Assembly: GCA_900545285.1 (NCBI GenBank)
Contig: UQYK01000011.1
Span: 1-44,202 of the forward strand
DNA: 44,202 nucleotides
Direction of reading: 5' to 3'
DNA from: an uncultured Ruminococcus sp.
GTDB lineage: Bacteria; Bacillota; Clostridia; Oscillospirales; Ruminococcaceae
A program made the translations under genes and the position numbers. Of this stretch, positions 9,001 to 14,954 are shown piece by piece; position 1 is the first letter of the stretch; every line of letters begins with the position of its first letter. The notes beneath the pieces are model-generated. The model ran no database searches, was not told the DNA's origin, and saw nothing but the letters and a program-made list of their open reading frames with translations.

Positions 9001-9083
9001 TGGGACTGACACTGCTGTCCGGTTTAATTCCTTCCAGAAGTGCTTCGAAGAAGGATCCGGTGGTAGCACTGCGGTCAGAGTAA
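6069..9083 (+). CDS. Fused ABC transporter: ATP-binding domain plus FtsX/MacB-type permease
   Basis: A 1004-residue protein joining an ABC ATPase to its permease. Residues 1-225 are the nucleotide-binding domain: Walker A GPSGCGKT (38-45), signature MSGGQMQRVAIA, Walker B ILADEPTGALD and the switch histidine in MVTHNPE, all typical of the LolD/MacB exporter class. A first transmembrane helix near 270-295 is followed by a very large extracytoplasmic region (about 300-850), then three helices of an FtsX domain containing the family-typical SVQERTKEIGILRAIGAS. This architecture is known for exporters or mechanotransmitters acting on peptides, lipoproteins or cell-wall enzymes. It is divergent from a two-component system that probably regulates it. 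Substrate unknown; antimicrobial peptide resistance is one possibility. Confidence 0.9.
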   Translation: MLELKNIKKDYPAGDGTVHALKGIDLKFRRSEFVSILGPSGCGKTTMLNIIGGLDQYTDGDLVINGKSTKDFKDRDWDGYRNHTIGFVFQSYNLIPHQTVLQNVELALTLSGVSKAERKKRAVKALEEVGLGNQLRKRPSEMSGGQMQRVAIARALVNNPDIILADEPTGALDTETSIQVMEILKRISKDRLIIMVTHNPELAETYSSRIIRMLDGTVTDDSAPLSEKEVKLETMRDSTDQEQSRKKKKPSMSFGTAFSLSLKNLFTKKGRTTLTAFAGSIGIIGIALVLSISQGFTTYIDAIQEETLSSYPLTIEKTNTDLTALMETFMNIDSTDADHPLDKVYVKPAIYDIIDAMNNMESTENDLKSFKSYLEKEDADTDSDLHKALNGIQYSYNFDMLVYTKNVDGKILRSDTTELLQELMLEYMNVDMSSMTTMSESFGFSSDSPMMSMFSGGASSNLWEEMLAGDDGAAISDVLKNQYDVVYGDWPHNYNEIVLVLDENNELNDMALYALGLTSEEEAANMIKAATNQEEVKRNTSTWSYEEICNMEFRTILNSDCYSYDAATGLYQDLRDTDTGLQYLYDNGISLKVTGIIRPNKDTKAPMLNGSIGYTSDLTKYVVEHAKESDAIAAQLEDPATDIFTGLPFQEAKGDLDDAGKAEELRSYISTLSDTDKAALYVKMMSVPTEEELSGMVAQAVDGKSREEMEAVLSQAMTQQMRMSEDEVSSYLSSMDDEELKNTYTQAVTEQVKAQYAQEVQQKMASMQPAELTAALDASLSGYTDAQCALYYDNVMEFSDSTYEDNLSELGYVDLDEPSSINLYAASFEDKDVIEDAITDYNADKEEYAKIQYTDYVGLMMSSVTTIIHTITYVLIAFVAISLIVSSIMIGVITLISVQERTKEIGILRAIGASKQNVSSMFNAETLIIGFASGALGVIVTYLLCIPINLIIHHLTGIYNLNAVLPVPAAIILMLISMGLTLLSGLIPSRSASKKDPVVALRSE

Positions 9084-9456
9084 GGCAACTCTTTTTTGCA
9101 GAATTGGTGTGTGAAAAATTCCTTAAAAAAACGCTGTTTTCCCGTTTTGGCATTTCTGCCAAAAAATCTGTATTACACAATTGCGGTTCTATCCGCTTTT
9201 GCAGGCGTTCGAAAATCATTTCTATTTTTCATAGTTTACGCCTCGTTTTTGTCTTGAAAATTCATGGATTGTTTTAATTACAAACGAGATTTCCCTGTGA
9301 GAATTCGCTATAATAGAGGCAAGTATTTCGGGTGTATCCGCAGAGCCTGTTTCTATGACACTCTGCTGAGAGGGAGACACGCAAAAATACGCTGTAGATA
9401 CAGAAAAAACGCTGCGACATAAGCGCAGCAGCAGCATAAAACAGGAGGTATTTGCA
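9084..9456 (+). promoter_or_regulatory. GH1 gene control region with structured leader
   Basis: No gene is visible in these 373 bases. A -10 TATAAT lies at 9309-9314 without a good -35. Upstream, CTCGTTT (9242-9248) and AAACGAG (9282-9288) form an inverted repeat that could bind a regulator. The leader of about 135 bases can fold as nested stems GTATTT/AAATAC (9323-9328 with 9385-9390), GTGT/ACAC and GCAGAG/CTCTGC, then a separate hairpin GCTGCG/CGCAGC (9411-9416 with 9424-9429). The gene's ribosome site is ACAGGAGG. Confidence 0.4.
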
Positions 9457-10836
9457 ATGGCATTTTCAAAAGACTTTTTATGGGGTACGGCTTCTGCTGC
9501 ATATCAGGTAGAGGGCGCATACAACGAAGATGGAAAGGGACAAAACATCTGGGATGCATACTGTCAGGAAATCGGCCACATTGCACATGGTGAAAATGGA
9601 AATGTAGCCTGTGACCACTACCATCGTTTTCGGGAAGATGTAAAAGTGATGCGTGAGATGGGAATCCGCAACTATCGGTTTTCCATCAGCTGGTCCCGGA
9701 TTTTGCCGGACGGCACGGGAAAGGTAAACGAAAAGGGTTTGCAGTTTTATTCCGATCTGGTGGATGAATTGCTGGCAAACGGCATTGAACCGCTGGTAAC
9801 ACTGTTCCATTGGGATTATCCGCTGGCACTGCACCAAAAGGGCGGCTGGATGAACCGGGATTCTTCGGACTGGTTTGCCGAATATGCAAAGGTTGTTGTA
9901 GACGCATTGTCAGACCGGGTTTCCTACTGGATGACCATCAATGAGCCGCAGGTCTTTATTGGATGCGGCTATGCTATCGGAAAATTTGCGCCGTTTGAAG
10001 TGCACCAGGCAAAGGATCTCACCCGGATGACACACAATGTTCTGCTGTCCCACGGAAAGGCAGTGCAGGTGATTCGGAAGTACGCAAAGAAAAAGCCGGT
10101 AATTGGCTTCGCATTTGCAACAGCCTGCTGCACACCGGAAGATACTTCCCCGGCGGCAGTGGAAGCGGCAAAGGAAAAGAGCTTTGCCTTTACCAAAGGC
10201 CGATTTCCGTTTGAAACATCCTGGTGGGCAGATCCAATTTTTTTTGGTGTGTATCCTAAGGCTGCCTATGAAATTCTGGGCGAAGAGAACATGCCGGAGA
10301 TCCTGCCGGGCGATATGGATATCATTTCCCAGCCGGTAGATTTCTACGGTGTCAACATTTATGAGAGCAAGGCAGCGGAAAATCCCGATGGCTATGCAGA
10401 AAATGCATATGTTGGCTGTGCCAGAACACAGATGGGATGGCCGGTGACACCAGAGGCGCTCTACTGGAGCCCGAAGTTCCTGTATGAGCGGTATCAGAAG
10501 CCGGTTCTGCTCAGTGAAAACGGAATGGCTTGTCATGACTGGGTGCAGCTGGACGGCCGCGTGCATGACCCGAACCGGATTGATTTCATGAAACGTTATC
10601 TGCGTGAGCTGCATCGCTCTATTCAGGACGGCGCGGAAGTGATGGGCTATATGTACTGGTCTGTTCTGGATAACTTTGAATGGGCCGATGGCTATGACAA
10701 GCGCTTTGGTCTGGTGCATGTGGATTATCAGACACAGGAACGCACAATAAAGGATTCCGGCTATTTTTATCGGGATGTGATTGCAACAAACGGAGAGGCA
10801 ATCTTTTCTGATACCTGGGAAGATGTCAAGGCATAA
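9457..10836 (+). CDS. Glycoside hydrolase family 1 beta-glucosidase
   Basis: A 459-residue GH1 enzyme hydrolysing beta-glucosides such as cellobiose, or 6-phospho-beta-glucosides. The N terminus (FLWGTASAAYQVEGA) is the GH1 signature. The acid/base is Glu163 in TINEPQ and the nucleophile Glu354 in LSENGM, both in place. There is no signal peptide, so it is cytoplasmic and acts on imported oligosaccharides. Length and the closing region (YWSVLDNFEWADGYDKRFGL) are complete. The Trp-Ala-Asp-Gly ending of the aglycone-side motif points to a plain beta-glucosidase rather than a phospho-glucosidase, an inference only. No phosphotransferase gene is nearby, and the gene stands alone with its own promoter and strong terminator. 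Confidence 0.95.
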   Translation: MAFSKDFLWGTASAAYQVEGAYNEDGKGQNIWDAYCQEIGHIAHGENGNVACDHYHRFREDVKVMREMGIRNYRFSISWSRILPDGTGKVNEKGLQFYSDLVDELLANGIEPLVTLFHWDYPLALHQKGGWMNRDSSDWFAEYAKVVVDALSDRVSYWMTINEPQVFIGCGYAIGKFAPFEVHQAKDLTRMTHNVLLSHGKAVQVIRKYAKKKPVIGFAFATACCTPEDTSPAAVEAAKEKSFAFTKGRFPFETSWWADPIFFGVYPKAAYEILGEENMPEILPGDMDIISQPVDFYGVNIYESKAAENPDGYAENAYVGCARTQMGWPVTPEALYWSPKFLYERYQKPVLLSENGMACHDWVQLDGRVHDPNRIDFMKRYLRELHRSIQDGAEVMGYMYWSVLDNFEWADGYDKRFGLVHVDYQTQERTIKDSGYFYRDVIATNGEAIFSDTWEDVKA

Positions 10837-10870
10837 TTTCGTCTTCATCTCCTGAAAAATCATACAATCT

Positions 10871-10915
10871 AGCTGCTGTAGAAATTGTGAGATATGTTTC
10901 TACAGCAGCTTTTTT
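10871..10915 (+). terminator. Intrinsic terminator after GH1
   Basis: A perfect 14-base stem (10871-10884 with 10897-10910, AGCTGCTGTAGAAA and its complement) with a 12-base loop is followed by a T run to 10915. Confidence 0.93.
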
Positions 10916-10977
10916 GTGCAAAATAAATGACATATCGCCCGAACTTCAGATTTCATGATAAATTTACAAATATATTC

Positions 10978-11006
10978 TTTACATTTTGAAACGGTACGTT
11001 TATAAT
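10978..11006 (+). promoter_or_regulatory. Sigma-A promoter of the alcohol dehydrogenase gene
   Basis: -35 TTTACA (10978-10983), 17-base spacer, -10 TATAAT (11001-11006), about 80 bases ahead of the start at 11091. No Rex-type operator was recognised. Confidence 0.85.
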
Positions 11007-11090
11007 AGAATCAGAAAAGAAAATGTCTTTTCTGGTGAAAAAAGCGGTTTTTTCAAACTGCGTAAAAAGATTCTACAGGAGGAAGAAAAA

Positions 11091-12302
11091 ATGGGAAGAT
11101 TTACATTACCTCGTGATTTGTATCATGGCTCCGGCTCTATGGAGATGCTGAAAGCTCTGACCGGGAAAAAGGCAATTGTGGTTGTCGGCGGCGGTTCCAT
11201 GAAGCGTTTTGGCTTTCTGGACAAAGCGGTTGCCTATCTGAAAGAAGCCGGAATGGAAGTCAAACTGTTTGAGGGTGTTGAACCGGATCCGTCAGTAGAA
11301 ACTGTTATGAAGGGTGCCGCTGTTATGCAGCAATTCCAGCCGGACTGGATTGTTGCAATGGGCGGCGGCTCTCCGATTGATGCTGCAAAGGCAATGTGGG
11401 CTTTTTATGAGTATCCGGACATTACATTTGAAGACCTGATTACACCATTTAGTTTCCCGACACTGCGTACAAAGGCAAAATTCTGTGCAATTCCTTCCAC
11501 ATCTGGTACTGCCACAGAAGTAACCGCGTTTGCAGTTATCACAGATTATGCTAAGGGTATTAAGTATCCGCTGGCTGACTTTAACATTACCCCGGATGTT
11601 GCAATTGTAGATCCGGAGCTGGCAGAAACTATGCCGAAAAAACTGGTTGCACATACCGGAATGGATGCAATGACACACGCCATTGAAGCATATGTGTCTA
11701 CACTGCACTGCAATTATACAGATCCTCTGGCACTGCATGCAATCAAGATGATACATAATAATCTGAAAAAATCCTACGACGGATACATGCAGGCACGTGC
11801 TGAAATGCATGATGCACAGTGTCTGGCCGGCATGGCATTTTCCAACGCATTGCTGGGAATTGTCCACTCTATGGCACATAAGACCGGTGCAGCGTATACC
11901 GGTGATCATATTATTCACGGCTGCGCCAATGCCATGTATCTGCCGAAGGTCATCCGCTATAATGCGAAAAATGAAGAAGCTGCAAAGCGGTACGCAGAAA
12001 TTGCATCGTTTATCGGACTGCCCGGTGATTCTGTGGAAGCAAAGGTCAGCGCACTGATTGCAGAACTGCGTGCAATGAACGACCAGCTGGACATTCCGCA
12101 GAGCATCCAGAACTACGGAAAGAGCGGTGTCAAGGCAGAAACATCTGTAATCGATGAAAAGGAATTCCTGGAGAAGCTGCCGGAAGTTGCGAAAAATGCA
12201 ATCGCAGATGCCTGCACAGGTTCCAATCCTCGTCAGCCGTCTCAGGAAGAGATGGAAAAGCTGCTGAAGGCATGCTACTATGACCTGGAAATTGATTTCT
12301 AA
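11091..12302 (+). CDS. Iron-containing alcohol dehydrogenase
   Basis: A 403-residue group III (Fe-type) alcohol dehydrogenase, reducing aldehydes to alcohols with NAD(P)H in fermentation. The start at 11091 has ACAGGAGG just upstream; the in-frame extension back to 10986 overlaps the promoter and is rejected. The nucleotide-binding part holds VVVGGGSMK and AMGGGSPIDAAKAMW, followed by PSTSGTATEVTAFAVITD. The metal ligands are the expected Asp in DFNIT-PDVAIVDP/MDAMTHAIEAY region and histidines in HAIEAY, HSMAHKTGAAY and DHIIHG. Complete length. The strong promoter and smooth codon use suggest high expression. The usual role in this group is ethanol formation from acetaldehyde; butanol or other alcohols cannot be excluded. 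Confidence 0.93.
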   Translation: MGRFTLPRDLYHGSGSMEMLKALTGKKAIVVVGGGSMKRFGFLDKAVAYLKEAGMEVKLFEGVEPDPSVETVMKGAAVMQQFQPDWIVAMGGGSPIDAAKAMWAFYEYPDITFEDLITPFSFPTLRTKAKFCAIPSTSGTATEVTAFAVITDYAKGIKYPLADFNITPDVAIVDPELAETMPKKLVAHTGMDAMTHAIEAYVSTLHCNYTDPLALHAIKMIHNNLKKSYDGYMQARAEMHDAQCLAGMAFSNALLGIVHSMAHKTGAAYTGDHIIHGCANAMYLPKVIRYNAKNEEAAKRYAEIASFIGLPGDSVEAKVSALIAELRAMNDQLDIPQSIQNYGKSGVKAETSVIDEKEFLEKLPEVAKNAIADACTGSNPRQPSQEEMEKLLKACYYDLEIDF

Positions 12303-12410
12303 GAAGAATACATTTGTACAAAAAAAGACTTCCTGTGAAAGCCAAAAATGATCGAAAAAAATTACCTGTGATAGAATTGATTCTGTGTGATATACTACTA
12401 GTGCAGCAGG

Positions 12411-12463
12411 GAAATCAGAACATTGCAAATACCGCAATGGAATTTCGAATCTGATCTGATTTC
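12411..12463 (+). promoter_or_regulatory. Closed-arm structured leader before the spore protein gene
   Basis: GAAATCAGA (12411-12419) pairs perfectly with TCTGATTTC (12455-12463) around an inner hairpin CATTGC/GCAATG (12421-12426 with 12434-12439). TATACT at 12390-12395 could be a -10 element, but no convincing sigma-A -35 is seen; a sporulation sigma factor is possible given the gene. Function unknown. Confidence 0.4.
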
Positions 12464-12512
12464 TTTGTTGTAAAAGAAGTTTTGAGCAATTTACTGTAAA
12501 GGAGAATCAATC

Positions 12513-12692
12513 ATGAAGGGTGAATTTACGCAGAAGGGCAAGGAAGCAATGGAACGGTTTAAGATGGAATCTGCCAGCGAAGTTGGCGTTACACTGAAGC
12601 AGGGTTACAACGGTGACCTGACTTCTCGTGAAGCTGGTTCTATCGGCGGCCAGATGGTAAAAAAGATGATCGATGCTTATAAAATGCAGTAA
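12513..12692 (+). CDS. Alpha/beta-type small acid-soluble spore protein
   Basis: A 59-residue protein starting MKGEFTQKGKEAMERF and preceded by AAAGGAG. The C-terminal half (SEVGVTL, then LTSRE at 36-40 and GSIGGQMVKKMI at 42-53) matches the DNA-binding signature of alpha/beta-type SASPs, which coat and protect DNA in dormant spores (typical pattern: TSR, one or two residues, GxxGG, then K). The region before it also fits the family in carrying a conserved E-x-GV-x-L element. It is slightly shorter at the C terminus than Bacillus SspA/B. It has its own leader and a strong terminator, so it is a single-gene unit. Its presence implies that the organism, or a recent ancestor, could sporulate. 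The expected protease-cleavage site is not obvious. Confidence 0.83.
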   Translation: MKGEFTQKGKEAMERFKMESASEVGVTLKQGYNGDLTSREAGSIGGQMVKKMIDAYKMQ

Positions 12693-12720
12693 GATCGCTT
12701 TTGCATTTAAAGTAAAATGA

Positions 12721-12765
12721 AACGCCCCGGTGCCTGTCTCAATCAGGTTGCCGGGGCGTTTTTTA
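12721..12765 (+). terminator. Terminator between the spore protein and nitroreductase genes
   Basis: AACGCCCCGG (12721-12730) pairs with CCGGGGCGTT (12751-12760), extended inward by GCCTG/CAGGT, followed by a T run on the plus strand. It lies between convergent genes and may also slow leftward transcription. Confidence 0.92.
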
Positions 12766-12781
12766 TGGTGTGAATAAAAGG

Positions 12782-13315
12782 TTATGAAATCCAGAGGATC
12801 TGGTCTTCTTTTCGCGATGCTGCCTTGGGGTATTCCCCTTTTGCATAGCCTACTGCGCAGAAGCCAATGCCGCGGTAATCAGCAGGGATATTCCATTCCT
12901 GGAGCAGCTTTTTTCCTTCCGGGCTGTCGAAAATTTCCCGTGCCCGGTGAATCCAGCAGCTGCCCAATCCTTCTGCATAGGCGGCATCCAGCATGGCACC
13001 AATGGCAAGGCTGCCGTCCTCTACCCAGGTATGTACAGAGGAGTCTGCTAATACCAGAATTACAACAGGTGCGCCGTAAAACGGATCTATTTCTGCGCCC
13101 ATGATTTCTGCGTTCCATTTGGAAAGCTTGTCACGGAGTGACTTCTCCTGTACAACGACAAATTTTGTTGCCATCCGGTTCCGGCCGGTGGGTGCATATT
13201 GTCCTGCGGTCAGAATTGCCTGGATTTTTTCCGTTTCTACACTGCGGCTGCTGTCATATTGACGGATGCTTCTTCTGGCGCAGAGTGCGTGAAGCACTGG
13301 ATTTTCTTCATACAT
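12782..13315 (-). CDS. Nitroreductase family FMN-dependent oxidoreductase
   Basis: A 177-residue nitroreductase-like flavoprotein that would use NAD(P)H to reduce nitro compounds, quinones or other acceptors. The N-terminal RRSIRQYDS and the AGQYAPTGRNR segment form the usual FMN phosphate-binding and ring-contact regions, and the C-terminal half has the SLAIGAMLDAAYAEGLGSCWI helix common to the family, then GIGFCAVGYA. Length is normal for small single-domain members. It begins only 6 bases after the MBL/beta-CASP gene, so the two are probably co-transcribed. The physiological substrate is unknown. Confidence 0.92.
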   Translation of the reverse strand: MYEENPVLHALCARRSIRQYDSSRSVETEKIQAILTAGQYAPTGRNRMATKFVVVQEKSLRDKLSKWNAEIMGAEIDPFYGAPVVILVLADSSVHTWVEDGSLAIGAMLDAAYAEGLGSCWIHRAREIFDSPEGKKLLQEWNIPADYRGIGFCAVGYAKGEYPKAASRKEDQILWIS

Positions 13316-13321
13316 GATTGA

Positions 13322-14914
13322 TTACCTCCGATTCCATTTAGAACATAGCTCTCCGAGTTGATCGGCCATTTTAGCCAGTTCTTTATTGGACAGTCCCCGG
13401 CTGCTTTGTACCAGTGCAGTGAGACGATCCAACGTCTGTGTCAGACGGTCATAGGTTGCGGCGCTGCGTTTCGGCTTCTGTGTAATCGGAACAGGCGGCG
13501 CATCATAGGTGATTTTTCCGACGGCGATGTCGAATTCCGCGCCGCTGTAGGGCGCATAGGCATCCAGCCCCAGATCATACCAGATCTTGTCCCGCAAGCA
13601 GTCCGCAGATTCTGCGGCACCGTGGATGACAAAGACTTTCTGAACACCATGAATCGCAGAAATCCAGGACATCAGTCCCTTTTGATCTGCATGGCCGCTC
13701 ATTCCCTGCAGCTGGACAATCTGTGCCTTTACCTGGATATTTTCGCCAAACAAGGTGACATAATGAGCACCCTCTACAATTTTTCGTCCCAGAGAACCTT
13801 CTGCCTGATAGCCGACAAACAAAATGGTGTTCTCCGGTTTCCAGAGATTGTGCTTGAGGTGATGCTTAATGCGTCCGGCATCACACATGCCGCTGGCGGA
13901 AAGAATTACCTTTGGGCGTTTGTCAGCGTTGATGGCCTTGGAAGCTTCGCTGGTGACTGCTGGAATCAGACCGGAAACGCCAATTGGGTTTTCGCCGCGC
14001 TGTACGTAAGAAAGCGCCTCTTCGTCAAAGCAGCTCTCTTTATTGCGCATGAAAATGTCGGTTGCTTCAATTGCCAGCGGACTGTCCATATAGATAGGGA
14101 AATCTCCGAATTCCGGTAAGAGCTTCTGGTCTTTGATCTGCTTAAAATAGTAGAGCATTTCCTGTGTGCGGCCAACTGCAAAGGAAGGAATAATCAGACT
14201 GCCGCCGCGGGAGAATGTTTCCCGCAGAACGTTGACAAGTCCCGGCAGATATCCCTTTGGCTTTTCATGAAGCCGGTTGCCGTAGGTGGATTCCATAATG
14301 ACATAATCTGCTTCCTGCGGAACCTGTGGATCACGGATTAGGGGCTGATTCAGATTGCCGATATCTCCGGAGAAGATCAGCTTTTTCTGTACCTCGTTCT
14401 CCGTCAGCCACAATTCAATGGATGCGGAGCCAAGCAAATGGCCTGCATCAATAAAACGCACATCCATTCCGGGAAACAGGGTGAATTTTTTCTGATACCG
14501 GTGCGGCACAAACAGTTTCAGTGCTCCCAGTGCCTCATCCATTGTGTACAGCGGCACATAGGGATCGCCGCCGTTTCGCATGGCTTTCCGGTTTCGCCAT
14601 TCTGCTTCGAATTCCTGAATGTGCGCACTGTCGCGCAGCATGATTTCACAGAGAGAGGCTGTCGCTTCTGTTGCGTGAATTTCTCCGGCAAATCCGCCGG
14701 CAAACAGCAGAGGAAGCAGCCCGGAGTGGTCAATGTGGGCATGTGTGAGAAGAACGTAGTCAATCTGACCGGGGGTGCATGGGATTTTTACATTTTCATA
14801 GGTGTCTCTCCCCTGCTCCATCCCGAAATCCACCAGAATGTGTTTTCCGCAGACTTCCAGATAAGTACAGCTTCCGGTTACTTCATGTGTAGCACCAATA
14901 AATATCATTTTCAT
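13322..14914 (-). CDS. MBL-fold/beta-CASP RNA-processing-type hydrolase
   Basis: A 530-residue metallo-beta-lactamase-fold protein with an inserted beta-CASP domain, related to archaeal and eukaryotic CPSF73-type nucleases and bacterial YsiA/TTHA0252-type exonucleases. The metal-binding signature HAHIDHSG lies near residue 58, a later metal Asp is in FSGDIGN, and a His in DAGHLLGSASIEL. The beta-CASP part contains SFAVGRTQEML and ILSASGMCDAGRIKHHL, and the last motif GMSGHADQKGL holds the final metal His. A C-terminal tail from about residue 470 is Arg/Lys- and Gln-rich. Ribosome site AAAGGAG precedes the start. It would act in RNA degradation or processing in the cytoplasm. It follows the GH9 gene by 40 bases on the same strand, but a functional link is doubtful. 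Confidence 0.93.
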   Translation of the reverse strand: MKMIFIGATHEVTGSCTYLEVCGKHILVDFGMEQGRDTYENVKIPCTPGQIDYVLLTHAHIDHSGLLPLLFAGGFAGEIHATEATASLCEIMLRDSAHIQEFEAEWRNRKAMRNGGDPYVPLYTMDEALGALKLFVPHRYQKKFTLFPGMDVRFIDAGHLLGSASIELWLTENEVQKKLIFSGDIGNLNQPLIRDPQVPQEADYVIMESTYGNRLHEKPKGYLPGLVNVLRETFSRGGSLIIPSFAVGRTQEMLYYFKQIKDQKLLPEFGDFPIYMDSPLAIEATDIFMRNKESCFDEEALSYVQRGENPIGVSGLIPAVTSEASKAINADKRPKVILSASGMCDAGRIKHHLKHNLWKPENTILFVGYQAEGSLGRKIVEGAHYVTLFGENIQVKAQIVQLQGMSGHADQKGLMSWISAIHGVQKVFVIHGAAESADCLRDKIWYDLGLDAYAPYSGAEFDIAVGKITYDAPPVPITQKPKRSAATYDRLTQTLDRLTALVQSSRGLSNKELAKMADQLGELCSKWNRR

Positions 14915-14954
14915 AAGCTTCGCTCCTTTCTGTGCATCCTATAATGAAACTATT

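Noticed and set aside
9145..9164. Short palindrome TTTTGGCA-TTTC-TGCCAAAA after the ABC gene as a terminator
   Set aside because: No T run follows on either strand and the stem is mostly A-T; left unassigned.
11292..12437. 381-codon open frame opposite the alcohol dehydrogenase
   Set aside because: Cys/His-rich translation with no family features; it is a shadow of the dehydrogenase.
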